A DNA stretch of 38,461 nucleotides from Cyclobacteriaceae bacterium (GTDB lineage Bacteria > Bacteroidota > Bacteroidia > Cytophagales > Cyclobacteriaceae). Made by a program: the position numbers and the translations under genes. The stretch lies in assembly GCA_019638285.1 (NCBI GenBank), contig JAHBUB010000035.1, positions 1-38,461 on the forward strand. The letters run 5' to 3'. Below, one piece after another: positions 8,131-17,874 of the stretch (the stretch's first letter is position 1; each line of letters starts with the position of its first letter). The notes beneath the pieces were generated by a model that was not told where the DNA came from, searched no databases, and saw only the letters and a list, made by a program, of their open reading frames with translations.

Positions 8131-9045
8131 ATGACTCAGTTTAAGACCAATTTGCCTGACGGAGTCTTTGCGGCTTCTGTCACCCCACTAAAGGAAGATT
8201 TTTCTATTAATCTAGAAGCATTATTGAATCATTGTAACTGGTTGCTCACCAATGGAAACAATGGTATTTGCTTGATGGGTACTACTGGTGAAGCCAATTC
8301 ATTTTCTGTTTCAGAAAGAAAAGCAGCTTTAGATTATTTGGTGGACAATGGATTCCCTCCCGAAAAACTTCTGGTGGGTACAGGCTGTTGTGCTTTGCCT
8401 GACACTATTCAACTGACAAAACATGCCACATCAAAAGGGGTGGGGGGCGTGTTGATGCTTCCGCCTTTTTATTACAAAGGGATCAGCGATGATGGGTTAA
8501 CGAAGTATTTCACGTTAGTGATTGATGGCGCTGCTGATCCAAACCTCAAAATCTACCTATACCACATCCCAAAAATGACTGGAGTTCCCTTTTCTGTATC
8601 CTTTATAAAAAACCTTGTCAGCTCACATCCAGACACCGTGGTGGGCATGAAAGACTCAAGCGGGGAATGGAGTAACATGAAGGCAATCTGTGAGGGAATA
8701 CCTGGATTTAGACTTTATGCAGGTACAGAAAAGTATTTCTTAGAGGTATTAAGGGCAGGTGGCGCAGGAGTGATCTCGGCCACCACCAATCTTACCGGAT
8801 CAATGGCTGCTCAAGTCTACACCCGCAGAAAGGACCCACAGGCAGATGACCTGCAAGCCAAGCTATCGGAAGCCAGGCTTGCTTTTGAGGGTGCCTCGTT
8901 TATTTCCAGTGTAAAACACATGATGTCAAAACATCATCAAAATAAAGAATGGTTACACGTCAGGCCACCCAATGGAAATTTGACTGAAGAGCAGGCTTTG
9001 GAATTAGAAACAAGACTTAAGAAGATCAACTTTACTATTCAGTAA
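8131..9045 (+). CDS. Dihydrodipicolinate synthase/HOGA-type aldolase (DapA family)
   Basis: This 304-residue class I aldolase is of DapA length. Visible active-site parts are the carboxylate-binding loop MGTTGEANSFSVSER, LPPFYYKG with the relay Tyr, IYLYHIP with the catalytic Tyr, and VVGMKDSSG with the Schiff-base Lys. The family includes DapA, N-acetylneuraminate lyase, 2-keto-3-deoxygluconate aldolase and 4-hydroxy-2-oxoglutarate aldolase. The partner gene upstream is an alanine-glyoxylate aminotransferase homologue and no lysine-pathway gene is near. A keto-acid aldolase giving pyruvate plus an aldehyde such as glyoxylate is therefore more likely than lysine synthesis. This is inference from context. 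Confidence 0.9.
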   Translation: MTQFKTNLPDGVFAASVTPLKEDFSINLEALLNHCNWLLTNGNNGICLMGTTGEANSFSVSERKAALDYLVDNGFPPEKLLVGTGCCALPDTIQLTKHATSKGVGGVLMLPPFYYKGISDDGLTKYFTLVIDGAADPNLKIYLYHIPKMTGVPFSVSFIKNLVSSHPDTVVGMKDSSGEWSNMKAICEGIPGFRLYAGTEKYFLEVLRAGGAGVISATTNLTGSMAAQVYTRRKDPQADDLQAKLSEARLAFEGASFISSVKHMMSKHHQNKEWLHVRPPNGNLTEEQALELETRLKKINFTIQ

Positions 9046-9154
9046 TTGAAAGAGTCTTAGCAAGCCATTCTTAATGAAGCTTTGTGCAATAACTATCCAA
9101 GGTTATAACACAGCGTTATACAAAGAAATCATTAGGCCACGCAACGGTAAAAAT

Positions 9155-9514
9155 CTAATTGTTGTTGGTTACAGTCACTGTACGCTCCTCTGATTCCTTC
9201 GCTACACGTTTCATGTTTTTTGTGTACCTGCGCTGCAAGTCTTTTGCTTTCTTTTGTAGCATCTTGTCGTGCTTCAATCCCGGTTTAGGACAATCCCATT
9301 CTTCAATATGAATCAGCGACTTTGATTTGTATTCTGATTCCTGGAAGTAATCATAATTATTTGCTAAAGCTTGTTTTCTTTTAGCCATGGCATAGCGCAT
9401 TCGATGCGCCTTGGCCTTCCTGAGCTTGACGGCTTCAGGGGTAGGACAAACCATTGGGTTGGTTTGGCACGCTGTCATGGCAGCTAAAATCAATAGGGCA
9501 ATCAACCGGAACAT
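9155..9514 (-). CDS. Small basic lipoprotein of unknown function
   Basis: This 119-residue protein has a clear lipoprotein signal: MFRLIALLILAAMTAC with the lipobox Cys at residue 16. The mature part is strongly basic (many Lys and Arg, for example KLRKAKAHRMRYAMAKRKQ). It has two further Cys in VCPTPEA and EWDCPKPG, and ends in a Thr/Val/Asn-rich tail. I do not recognise the family. The basic repeats could bind nucleic acid, lipid A or peptidoglycan, but nothing in the sequence decides. It is transcribed alone, convergent with the aldolase gene and divergent from the molybdenum hydroxylase genes. Confidence 0.72.
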   Translation of the reverse strand: MFRLIALLILAAMTACQTNPMVCPTPEAVKLRKAKAHRMRYAMAKRKQALANNYDYFQESEYKSKSLIHIEEWDCPKPGLKHDKMLQKKAKDLQRRYTKNMKRVAKESEERTVTVTNNN

Positions 9515-9725
9515 CTGATTTGAAATCGAACATTCAATTTAGCGAAATAAGTCTTTATATTCAACTGATTTATAAGTACTTATAGGCCAATGTTATCATT
9601 ATCACTTGTTGGTGTGTTTAACCTCTCTTTTCAAATAGGAGAAGCAAGGATCTCGTTTTATGTTATTTAAAGTTTCCTCCGTTTTTTAAAATGACTACTT
9701 TCCCTGACAAAATAATGCAGAGACG

Positions 9726-10184
9726 ATGAGTACCTTTAAAATAAACCTGAATGAACGCGAAGTAGAGTTAGAAGCAATGGATGACACTCCGTTGTTGTGG
9801 ATACTTCGGGATAACCTCCAGTTGATGGGTACTAAGTTTGGCTGTGGCAAAGGGCTATGTGGGGCATGCACTGTTCATTTAGACGGAGAACCTGTACGAT
9901 CCTGTTCGATTCCAGTAGCTGCAATTGGTAGCAAGAGGGTGACTACCATTGAAGGAATTGCAACCAAAGGACTGCATCCTGTGCAAGCTTCATGGATAGC
10001 AGAAGATGTACCCCAGTGTGGCTATTGTCAAACAGGGCAAATTATGACAGTTGTTGCCTTACTAAATAAAAATCCCAATCCTTCGGATGAAGAAATAGAT
10101 AAGGCCATGGAGGGCAACATTTGCAGATGCGGTACTTACGTAAGGATAAGGAAGGCCATTAAACGCGCAGCGAAGCAATTATGA
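9726..10184 (+). CDS. [2Fe-2S] subunit of an IorA-type molybdenum hydroxylase
   Basis: This 152-residue protein has the two iron-sulphur motifs of xanthine dehydrogenase small subunits. The plant-ferredoxin-like one is [21 protein letters not shown]. The second is in [10 protein letters not shown] followed by CRCGTY, and contacts the molybdenum cofactor. It passes electrons from the molybdenum site to an outside acceptor. There is no FAD subunit gene, as in isoquinoline 1-oxidoreductase and related aldehyde oxidases, which use cytochrome-type acceptors. The stop overlaps the next start as ATGA, so translation of the two subunits is coupled. Confidence 0.93.
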   Translation: MSTFKINLNEREVELEAMDDTPLLWILRDNLQLMGTKFGCGKGLCGACTVHLDGEPVRSCSIPVAAIGSKRVTTIEGIATKGLHPVQASWIAEDVPQCGYCQTGQIMTVVALLNKNPNPSDEEIDKAMEGNICRCGTYVRIRKAIKRAAKQL

Positions 10185-12430
10185 AAAACACAGATTCGAA
10201 AATATTTAAAATTGACCGGAGGACTTTCCTTAAAACCACCTCGATTGGTGCAACAGGTTTGCTACTGGGCATCCAATACAGTTGTACCAGCCCTACTAAT
10301 AAATTGAAGGGTGATGCTTCTGCGAATTTTTCTTCCAGCGTTTACCTGAATATTAACGGTTCTGGGGAGGTAACGATTATCGCCCATCGTTCTGAAATGG
10401 GAACCGGAATCAGAACCAGCTTGCCGCTGATTGTGGCGGATGAACTCGAGGCGGATTGGAAGCAAGTGAAGGTAGTGCAGGCCGTAGGCGATAAAAAATA
10501 TGGAGATCAAAACACGGATGGCTCTTACAGTGTACGAATGTTTTATCCCATCATGCGAAAGGCGGGAGCTGCCGCACGCATGATGCTGGAGCAAGCGGCA
10601 GCCAATGAATGGCAAATTGATGTGGGGGATTGTAAAGCACAGAATCATGGGGTAACCAATAAAGATGGGGAGGTGTTGGGTTTTGGCTACCTCGCGGATA
10701 AAGCAGCACTGCTACCCATCCCTGAGGAGGTCGACATTCAGTTGAAGTCACCAGACGACTTTAAGTTTATTGGTAAGAAAACCTCAATTGTTGATTTGGA
10801 AGACATTGTAACGGGAAAGGCAATCTTTGGATTGGACACCAAAGTAGCTGGTGCAAAAGTGGCTTTGGTGAAGCGCCCACCCGTAGCAGGAGGGAAGGTA
10901 AAAACATACAATGTAGATGCTGCATTGAAGATTCCGGGTGTGTCCAAGATTTTCACCATTGATTCTCCCGGATTCCCTATATCACTTCAAAGCCCACTAG
11001 GGGGAGTGGTGGTGGTGGCTGACAATACGTGGGCTGCCATGAAGGGAAGAGAAGCACTGACGGTAACCTGGGAGAGGGGTGTGAACGGAGATTACAATTC
11101 GACCGCATACATCGAGTCGATGATGAAAAAGGCCAGGGTGAGCGGAAAAGTAAGACGTGCGCAGGGCTCGGCCAATTCCGCATTGGCAAAGGCAGCTAAA
11201 AAGGTTGAGGGAGATTTTCGTGTTCACCACTTGTCGCACGCTCCCATGGAAACTCCTTGTGCCATTGCCAATTTCAAAAATGATAAAATTGAAGTGTGGG
11301 CACCAACTCAAGAGCCACAATGGGCTAGAGGGGCGGTGGGTGAAGCACTCGGACTGGAGGAAAAGGACGTCACGATTAATGTAACCCTCTTAGGAGGCGC
11401 ATTTGGTAGAAAGTCCAAACCTGACTTTATTGTAGAGGCCGCCTTGATTTCAAAAGAGAGTGGATTTCCTATTAAACTGTTGTGGACCAGGGAGGATGAT
11501 ATTCAACATGACTATTATCACGCCAACTGTGCCCAACACATCGGTGTTGGGATTGACGACAACAATAAAGTAAATAGCTGGGTGCACCGCACCGTGTTTC
11601 CTGCCATTGGATCCACTTCAAGTGCCCAATCCAATGAACCGTCCGGAGAAGAGATATCTCAGGGAGTCATTGACTTGCCGTATGATATCCCTAACATTTC
11701 CTGCGAGACCAATACAGCCTCGGCACAAGTAAGGGTAGGTTGGTTGCGATCTGTAGCGAACATCAATCATGCTTTTGCAATAGGTTGTATGTTGGATGAA
11801 GTAGCAGAAAAAAGAGGATTAGACCCTGTGGCAAATTTACTGGACATGCTTGGACAAGACAGGAACATAGACATGGGAGCCCTTTCGGAGGAATTCTGGA
11901 ACTATGGAGAAAAAATTGAAGAATTTCCGTGGAGCACCGCGCGATATAGAAAGGTAATTGAGAAAGTAAAGGAAATTTCCGGGTGGGGGAAGGCAATGCC
12001 ACCCGATAGCGGAATAGGAATAGCGGCCCATCGAAGTTTTTTAAGTTACGTGGCTTGTGTAGTGGAGGTAAAAATGGTGAATGGAAAATTAAAAATTCCC
12101 AGGGTATACTATGCAGTGGATTGTGGGGTAGCCGTCAATCCCGAGCGCATAAAAGCACAATTCGAGGGAGGCGCTGTATTTGGTGCCAGTATTGCTTTAA
12201 AAAGTAAGATCACAGTAAGCCATGGTGCAGTAGCACAAAGCAATTTCAACGATTATGAATTGGCGAGGATAACAGAAGCACCCCTTGAAACGGAAGTGTT
12301 TATTGTTCCAAGTAATGAGAAACCAACCGGGGTAGGAGAGCCACCAGTGCCGCCATTCGCACCTGCATTATGCAACGCACTGTACCAGGTAACTGGCAAA
12401 AGGATCAGGCAACTTCCTGTTAAATTATAG
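10181..12430 (+). CDS. Molybdopterin-binding subunit of an IorB-type molybdenum hydroxylase
   Basis: This 749-residue protein has a Tat signal ([19 protein letters not shown]), so the folded enzyme is exported, probably with its small subunit. It belongs to the xanthine dehydrogenase large-subunit family, two-subunit IorB type. Recognisable blocks are [20 protein letters not shown], the domain starting at [29 protein letters not shown], and the C-terminal [18 protein letters not shown]. The Glu of the last block matches the catalytic Glu of the family. The substrate (N-heterocycle or aldehyde) cannot be inferred. No maturation (XdhC) gene is nearby, so cofactor insertion must be served from elsewhere. 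Confidence 0.93.
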   Translation: MKNTDSKIFKIDRRTFLKTTSIGATGLLLGIQYSCTSPTNKLKGDASANFSSSVYLNINGSGEVTIIAHRSEMGTGIRTSLPLIVADELEADWKQVKVVQAVGDKKYGDQNTDGSYSVRMFYPIMRKAGAAARMMLEQAAANEWQIDVGDCKAQNHGVTNKDGEVLGFGYLADKAALLPIPEEVDIQLKSPDDFKFIGKKTSIVDLEDIVTGKAIFGLDTKVAGAKVALVKRPPVAGGKVKTYNVDAALKIPGVSKIFTIDSPGFPISLQSPLGGVVVVADNTWAAMKGREALTVTWERGVNGDYNSTAYIESMMKKARVSGKVRRAQGSANSALAKAAKKVEGDFRVHHLSHAPMETPCAIANFKNDKIEVWAPTQEPQWARGAVGEALGLEEKDVTINVTLLGGAFGRKSKPDFIVEAALISKESGFPIKLLWTREDDIQHDYYHANCAQHIGVGIDDNNKVNSWVHRTVFPAIGSTSSAQSNEPSGEEISQGVIDLPYDIPNISCETNTASAQVRVGWLRSVANINHAFAIGCMLDEVAEKRGLDPVANLLDMLGQDRNIDMGALSEEFWNYGEKIEEFPWSTARYRKVIEKVKEISGWGKAMPPDSGIGIAAHRSFLSYVACVVEVKMVNGKLKIPRVYYAVDCGVAVNPERIKAQFEGGAVFGASIALKSKITVSHGAVAQSNFNDYELARITEAPLETEVFIVPSNEKPTGVGEPPVPPFAPALCNALYQVTGKRIRQLPVKL

Positions 12431-12497
12431 ATTACAAGTATTTTCACAGACACTATTGTCCAAATATCCTGACTCAGGTGAAGTTAAGCCAATCAGG

Positions 12498-12528
12498 TTG
12501 CCTCCAAGGTTCATTTTGTGTAAATTTG
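12498..12528 (+). promoter_or_regulatory. Bacteroidota-type promoter for sodC
   Basis: TTG at 12498-12500, a 20-base spacer and TAAATTTG at 12521-12528 match the -33/-7 consensus. The sodC start at 12582 is about 50 bases downstream. This supports starting the protein at 12582 and not at the in-frame ATG at 12456. Confidence 0.6.
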
Positions 12529-12581
12529 ATCATCTCAGTTCCAGAAAATGCACAACTGATCTAATTAACAATATTAAAACT

Positions 12582-13175
12582 ATGAAAATACAACATGTAA
12601 GTATCGTGGCTGTTTGCTTGTCATTAATGCTATCCTGTTCTCCTGCCAATAAAGAGGCTAAGAATCCTGAAGGAGATCAAATGAAAGAACAAGTACAAGA
12701 AGACACCGCTAAGGAAGAACCAACTGCGCACGCCACCTTAAACAGCGCCAGTGGAAGTTCAGTAACAGGAACAGCCACTTTCAAGCAGACCGGTGAAATG
12801 ACGGTGAGAATGACGATTGAAGCCCACAATCTGACACCAGGTGAACATGCATTGCACTTGCACGAAAAGGGAGATTGCAGTGCACCTGATGCAAGCTCAG
12901 CAGGTGGACATTGGAACCCCGGTGGCATGGAGCACGGCCAGAGGGGAGTAGGTGAATTTCACGCTGGTGACATAATCAACCTAACTGCAGACGCTAATGG
13001 AAATGTATCCTGGAGCGAAGACATAGAAGGATGGACCATTGGTGGAAGTGATAGCACTAACATTTTGAACAGAGGCATAATCATTCATGACAAGTTGGAT
13101 GATTTTGTAACTCAGCCTACCGGAGCAGCAGGGGGAAGGGTAGCGTGTGGCGTGATCACTGAAGGCAGTATGTAA
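12582..13175 (+). CDS. sodC: Superoxide dismutase [Cu-Zn], lipoprotein form
   Basis: Starting at 12582 gives 197 residues with a lipoprotein signal (MKIQHVSIVAVCLSLMLSC). The longer frame from 12456 would run through the promoter and is rejected. After an acidic linker comes the SodC domain: LHLHEKGDC with two Cu-ligand His and a disulphide Cys, GGHWNPGG with the bridging His, EHG, and EFHAGD with Zn-ligand His and Asp. Then come RGIIIHDKLDDF with the last Cu His, and GGRVACGVI with the catalytic Arg and second disulphide Cys. It removes superoxide in the periplasm. It may protect the oxidase encoded just upstream, but it has its own promoter. A terminator follows at once. Confidence 0.94.
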   Translation: MKIQHVSIVAVCLSLMLSCSPANKEAKNPEGDQMKEQVQEDTAKEEPTAHATLNSASGSSVTGTATFKQTGEMTVRMTIEAHNLTPGEHALHLHEKGDCSAPDASSAGGHWNPGGMEHGQRGVGEFHAGDIINLTADANGNVSWSEDIEGWTIGGSDSTNILNRGIIIHDKLDDFVTQPTGAAGGRVACGVITEGSM

Positions 13176-13197
13176 TTTTACCGCAATGATTTAAAAG

Positions 13198-13230
13198 AAA
13201 GGGCTTGTCCATGGGCAGGTCTTTTTTTTT
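13198..13230 (+). terminator. Rho-independent terminator after sodC
   Basis: AAAGGGCTTGTCC pairs, with several G-U pairs, to GGGCAGGTCTTTT and is followed by a run of nine T at 13222-13230. Confidence 0.75.
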
Positions 13231-13397
13231 ATTACAAAATAGGGTTGAAACAAGCGCGAAAATTGGGGATTTATGTCTCCAGATTTGAGTAAAAATATGC
13301 ACACAATGGATTAAGCGGGTGAACAAGCACATCTGAAATAAGTGGCACAATAATTTCTTAATAGGACATGTCTAACCATTAATAAAAACCAATAAAA

Positions 13398-13922
13398 ATG
13401 TTATCAAATAGAATTTCGACACGAATAGGTATGTGGACACTGGTGATCCTGCTCATGGTGGCCGGAGCAAGTTGCAAGAGTAAAAAAAGCACCATGGGAG
13501 TCACCGACCCGGCAGCAGAAAAAGCAAAAATGGAACAAGAGGCTGCGCTGCGTCAGCAACAAGAAGCTGAAGAACTAAGAAAACAAGAAATGGAAGAGCA
13601 GGCGAGAAAAGAAGAAGCACGCAGAAAAGCGGCTGAGCCCTATCGCAAGCTGGAAAACTATTTTTCGGCCATTTCCAGTTCAAATAACCTTACCGCTGCC
13701 AATAGTAGCATCAATGAAGCCCTGACTTTGTTCGCTTCAAAGGATACACCTGTGCTGATCGTCATTAACGAATCCAATGGACAAAAAGATTATGACAGAC
13801 CCACTACCATTGGTGAGTACCTCAATTACCTGAAGGATCAAAAGAAAAATGCGAATAAAATCAATCAACTACAATTTGATAGCGCAGGGAAGATTACTGA
13901 AGTGGAGCTGGTTAAGAATTAA
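13398..13922 (+). CDS. Lipoprotein with charged coiled coil, first gene of the LRR operon
   Basis: This 174-residue protein has a signal peptide with lipobox GASC near residue 26, so it is lipid-anchored. Residues about 40-80 are an uninterrupted Glu/Lys/Arg/Gln/Ala helix (EKAKMEQEAALRQQQEAEE and on), a likely coiled coil. The last about 90 residues form a small alpha/beta domain starting LENYFSAISSSNNLTAANSS. That domain shows the same pattern as parts of the products of the genes at 13951 and 15346: a Leu/Tyr helix, a variable loop, a helix ending in LF, then a strand. I do not recognise a named family. It is 28 bases upstream of the next gene. Confidence 0.8.
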   Translation: MLSNRISTRIGMWTLVILLMVAGASCKSKKSTMGVTDPAAEKAKMEQEAALRQQQEAEELRKQEMEEQARKEEARRKAAEPYRKLENYFSAISSSNNLTAANSSINEALTLFASKDTPVLIVINESNGQKDYDRPTTIGEYLNYLKDQKKNANKINQLQFDSAGKITEVELVKN

Positions 13923-13950
13923 TAAAATTTCATCCAATAACTAAAAGACT

Positions 13951-14529
13951 ATGATAATGCATAAGCACATATATTCCTTACTGATCGCCATTTTCGTTTC
14001 GGGGAGTCTCTTCGCCCAGGAGGGTGATATCAGCCCTCAAAGAAAGCAGGCCATTGACTCCCTTGCCCTTGAGAAAGTCAAAGACCTCAGTAAATATATT
14101 TCCATCATTGGTAACAAAACGACACCTTATTCTGAAGCTACCCGCGTGATGGACCGTGCTGAGGAGCTTTTTGCGGATGGCAGTGAGATGGGTGTTTCCT
14201 CCATCAACCACAAAGAGATTAATTACTTCAAGGTGCGGCAGTACTTTGAACGTTTGATCGCCTTGAACTACGACCGTGTAAAAATTCAATGGTACGACAT
14301 CCACTATATCAGTGATTTGGAAAGGCAACCTGACGGACGCTACGTGGGAGTAATCACCATTTACCAGCGCTTTGAAGGAGAGTCGGATGATGGATTGAAA
14401 TATAAGGATACCACCAAGAAAGACATCACCATTTACGTAGAGCGCAAAAAAACGCAAATTGCAGGACGTACCATAGAATTCTGGGATGTATTGTTGGGAG
14501 ATATCCGTGTAACTGAAACATCTAAATGA
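13951..14529 (+). CDS. Exported protein of unknown function, second gene of the LRR operon
   Basis: This 192-residue protein has a signal peptide (IYSLLIAIFVSGSLFAQ). The mature domain runs LSKYISIIGNKTTPYSEATR, AEELFADGSEMGVSSI, VRQYFERLIALNYDRVKIQW, then several strands rich in Tyr and Asp. Helix-helix followed by a curved sheet suggests an NTF2/SnoaL-like fold, but this is only pattern reading. The first 60 residues of the domain resemble those of the proteins at 13398 and 15346. The stop overlaps the next start by 4 bases (ATGA), so translation is coupled. Confidence 0.82.
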   Translation: MIMHKHIYSLLIAIFVSGSLFAQEGDISPQRKQAIDSLALEKVKDLSKYISIIGNKTTPYSEATRVMDRAEELFADGSEMGVSSINHKEINYFKVRQYFERLIALNYDRVKIQWYDIHYISDLERQPDGRYVGVITIYQRFEGESDDGLKYKDTTKKDITIYVERKKTQIAGRTIEFWDVLLGDIRVTETSK

Positions 14530-15359
14530 TTTTAAGAAAAATTCTTTTTTTCTTATTGCTTTCTCTTTCACCTTATCTGCATGCACAGATTGTGGATGAG
14601 ATGAAAGATGAAAGCAAGCTTTATGCTGAGACCAAACAAATCAATCAGTTCTTTAGGCGCTTTAATGGGGAGGAAGACGAGAAAGGGGAGCGGTATTATC
14701 CGAAGGACAAGCAATACAGAAACATAAAGCTAAGAAAGAAGTATTTGGAAATTCTTTTTGATCGTTCCAATGCAGGAATCAGCAATGATCTTAAAATAGA
14801 GTTTGCCAGGGATGTACTGGAAAAGAATGATCCTGCATTATTGAATTTTCACGGACCGGATTGGTTTGCCGAAGTGCAGACCACCTTTACCGTGAATGGC
14901 AAAGATCAATTGGTTACTCTATTCATGGAATTGGAAAAACATCATCTGGGAACCCGATGGGTGATGTACAAAGCACATGCCGACATGTTTGACGCTTCTT
15001 ACAAAAGGGACACCGTGGTGGTAGGAAAGTTTTTACACCCAATGAGCCATGAGCTGGATTTCATGAATCTAAGAAAAGTATTTATTGACAAAGACAGCGT
15101 AGTTCAGTTTGTAAGTAAAAAATTTGAACCCGATCATTTGTCTGTCTTTCTGTATGAAGTGGAGCGGGGGAATATGAAGTTCAAGTCAGTAGGTGAGGTA
15201 AAATTTCATTTCTTCCAGGTGCCGGGATGGTATTTTCAGTTGGCTGAATTTAATCGACCAGGCTATAACACAGGATGGCTTATTTCAAACCTAGTGAAGT
15301 TGAATAGCAAAAGCGATGAAACCCTTCTTAGAAGATATGTGCTTCATGAAATCAATTAA
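14526..15359 (+). CDS. Exported protein of unknown function, third gene of the LRR operon
   Basis: This 277-residue protein has a signal peptide (ILFFLLLSLSPYLHAQ). It continues with a charged helical part (INQFFRRFNGEEDEKGERYY) and a sheet-rich part with FTVNGKDQLVTLFMELEKHH and VPGWYFQLAEFNRPGYNTGW. I do not recognise a family. Its position between two secreted proteins, with a 4-base overlap upstream and a 14-base overlap with the LRR gene downstream, implies that all four gene products are made together and work in the envelope. Confidence 0.82.
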   Translation: MILRKILFFLLLSLSPYLHAQIVDEMKDESKLYAETKQINQFFRRFNGEEDEKGERYYPKDKQYRNIKLRKKYLEILFDRSNAGISNDLKIEFARDVLEKNDPALLNFHGPDWFAEVQTTFTVNGKDQLVTLFMELEKHHLGTRWVMYKAHADMFDASYKRDTVVVGKFLHPMSHELDFMNLRKVFIDKDSVVQFVSKKFEPDHLSVFLYEVERGNMKFKSVGEVKFHFFQVPGWYFQLAEFNRPGYNTGWLISNLVKLNSKSDETLLRRYVLHEIN

Positions 15360-17769
15360 AGGAAGTATCTTTTTATTGCTATTCCTCTTTTCTTTCTCGC
15401 TGCAGGCACAGAAGAGCAAGCCACTGGACGATTCTCCTGAGCTGGACAAAGTGAAAAACATGGTGGGCTTCCTTGAGTATATGCTCAATACGTTGGGGAG
15501 TGAAAAGACCTCTGCCCGAGATAAAGAAGTGCTCGTTACCGAGAGTTACAAGAAAATCTTCCGAGACGATAAGGTCCAGATTGAGGACGATCTGGATACC
15601 AAGCGCAAAGTAATCACCAATAAGGATGTGCCCGCCTATCTGAAGGATGTAGACTTCTTTTTCAAAGATGTAAAGTTTGAATTTACCATTGAGGATATTT
15701 CGGTAGGGGAGCAGGCCAACAGAAATACATTTTACAAAGTAACATTGCTGCGCAATTTGCACGGAACTGCAGTGGATGGTGAAGTGATCAACAATACTAT
15801 GAAGCGTTTCATTGAGATCAATTATAATCCAGAAGACAGGGACCTAAAGATTGTAAGCATTTATACCAATGAATTTGATCAGCGTGCTGCTCTTACATAT
15901 TGGTGGAACCAACTGTCTTACGAATGGCAATCGATTTTTAAAAAAACATTAAATATTGTAGACAGCGTACAGTTGGCAGACATAAAGCGTATTACAGGAA
16001 TTGCCGCGCTTGATTTGTCGGATGATCCATTTATTCAAGACATAGGAGCCTTGTCTCAGCTCTATGATTTAAGATCACTCAACATTTCTAAAACAAATAT
16101 TTCCGACCTCAGCCCAATCAGGAATCTCACAGAGCTTACCGATCTGAACATATCGCACACTCCAACAATTGACCTTACGCCATTAAGGTATGCCAGGAAA
16201 TTGTCTCACCTTTCGCTGGCGCATACATCTGTGATCGACTTATCCATCATTGAAAATATGCCCGACCTCCTGGAATTGGACTTAAGTGGTACTGAATTAA
16301 TAAGCTATGAGCCGCTCAGGAACATGGTACAGCTGCAGCGACTCAACCTGGAGTCATCAAGTATATCCAACCTGCAACCGTTGGACTCTTTACTTTCGTT
16401 GACGGAATTGAATGTATCCCACACTGCCGCAATTAACTTGAATCCTATTGCTGGACTAATAAATTTACAAGTGATCGCATTGGATAGTAACAGAGTAGCG
16501 GACATCAACGCATTGAAGCACCTTGAGAATTTGAGAGAGTTGTATATCAATCATACCCTCGTTTCTGATCTTTCCGCCTTGCAAGGTTTGGGGCAACTCA
16601 AAAGGATTTACTGCGATCATTCTGCCGTTAACCGGGCTACGGCAGAAGCTTTTATGACAGCCCATCCGGAGGTGTTGGTGATCTTTGATTCCGAAGATTT
16701 AAAAAGCTGGTGGGATGATCTTTCATCCAACTGGCAGAAGGTTTTTCAAAAAACACTTGGTATTGGAGCTAACACCACCAAGGAAGAACTTGCCAGAATC
16801 GTAAAACTGGATTCAATCAATTTGAACAACACGGGGATAACAGACCTCGAACCACTTCAAAGACTGTATCGGATGAAAACAGTAATTGCCTCCAATATTG
16901 GAATATCCGATCTATTGCCCTTGCAAAAATTAACGGATTTGATTTACCTGGACATTAACTACACATCGGTAAGTGACTTGTCTGCGATCGTGGGGCTAAA
17001 GGAGCTAAAGGAATTACGTGCAAACCATACTTTGATAAAAAGCCTGCCTTCCGGCTGGAGTGCACCCACATTGAAATGGGTTTACTTGGATAATACAGGG
17101 GTTGATGATGAGATAGTGAGAGCATTTCTTACCGATAACCCCTATTGTTTTGTGGTATATAAAACTGAAAGGCTAAATAATTGGTGGAGAGATCTACCAC
17201 GAGATTGGAAGGAAATTTTTCGCGTGTACGTGGGTAACGATAAGCAGATTTCAACGGAAGCGTTGCATCAACTGATAGAAGGAGATAGGCTATATTTTGA
17301 AGACAAGCCAGTGAATGATCTGAACATACTTAACGAATTCATCAGGTTGAAAGAAATTCGGTTTTCAGACACTGCTATAGCCGACCTTACGCCACTGTCA
17401 CTTCACAGCAATTTACAGTTGCTTCAGTCGTCAAAAAGCCCAATTAAGAACATTGAAGTGTTATCACAATTACCCAGATTAGAGGATTTGGACCTTTCTG
17501 ATACGCCAATAGAAAACCTAAAGGTATTGAGCAGTATGTTACAACTCAAGCGGTTGGATTGCTCTGGCACACGCATCCGAAAACTCAATGAGCTTGAGAC
17601 GCTCTCAGGGCTTCAATACCTTGATTGTTCGAATACTGCGGTGCGCAATTTAGATCCCATCAGTAATATTTCATTGAAGAAGCTTGTGTGCTACAACACC
17701 AGGGTCTCATTGAAGAAAGTGGATGCGTTTGAGGAGAGGCACCCAGAGTGCGAGGTGGTGTATTATTGA
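15346..17769 (+). CDS. Exported leucine-rich-repeat protein with three WW-headed modules
   Basis: The ATG at 15346 is chosen over the one at 15316 because it gives a clean signal peptide (MKSIKGSIFLLLFLFSFSLQAQ) and a 14-base overlap with the previous stop. The protein has 807 residues. Residues about 30-180 form a domain resembling that of the operon's second gene. Then come three modules. Each starts with a W-W-x-x-L-x-x-x-W-x-x-(I/V)-F motif (WW at 186-187, 455-456 and 613-614), followed by 22-residue-type LRRs such as LTDLNISHTPTIDLTPLRYA. The consensus L..L..S.T.I.DL.PL resembles internalin-type LRRs. It probably binds another protein in the periplasm or at the surface. Confidence 0.88.
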   Translation: MKSIKGSIFLLLFLFSFSLQAQKSKPLDDSPELDKVKNMVGFLEYMLNTLGSEKTSARDKEVLVTESYKKIFRDDKVQIEDDLDTKRKVITNKDVPAYLKDVDFFFKDVKFEFTIEDISVGEQANRNTFYKVTLLRNLHGTAVDGEVINNTMKRFIEINYNPEDRDLKIVSIYTNEFDQRAALTYWWNQLSYEWQSIFKKTLNIVDSVQLADIKRITGIAALDLSDDPFIQDIGALSQLYDLRSLNISKTNISDLSPIRNLTELTDLNISHTPTIDLTPLRYARKLSHLSLAHTSVIDLSIIENMPDLLELDLSGTELISYEPLRNMVQLQRLNLESSSISNLQPLDSLLSLTELNVSHTAAINLNPIAGLINLQVIALDSNRVADINALKHLENLRELYINHTLVSDLSALQGLGQLKRIYCDHSAVNRATAEAFMTAHPEVLVIFDSEDLKSWWDDLSSNWQKVFQKTLGIGANTTKEELARIVKLDSINLNNTGITDLEPLQRLYRMKTVIASNIGISDLLPLQKLTDLIYLDINYTSVSDLSAIVGLKELKELRANHTLIKSLPSGWSAPTLKWVYLDNTGVDDEIVRAFLTDNPYCFVVYKTERLNNWWRDLPRDWKEIFRVYVGNDKQISTEALHQLIEGDRLYFEDKPVNDLNILNEFIRLKEIRFSDTAIADLTPLSLHSNLQLLQSSKSPIKNIEVLSQLPRLEDLDLSDTPIENLKVLSSMLQLKRLDCSGTRIRKLNELETLSGLQYLDCSNTAVRNLDPISNISLKKLVCYNTRVSLKKVDAFEERHPECEVVYY

Positions 17770-17874
17770 TAGCTAGACGGTATAGGAGCTAGTAATCAGC
17801 AGAGAATTCAATTTAACATAATATAAATTATATAACTTTCTATGGTTTTGCGGTTTGGGCCCTCAAGGACCAGA

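Noticed and set aside
12456-12581. N-terminal extension of sodC from the ATG at 12456
   Set aside because: It would place the promoter (12498-12528) inside the gene and bury the lipoprotein signal.
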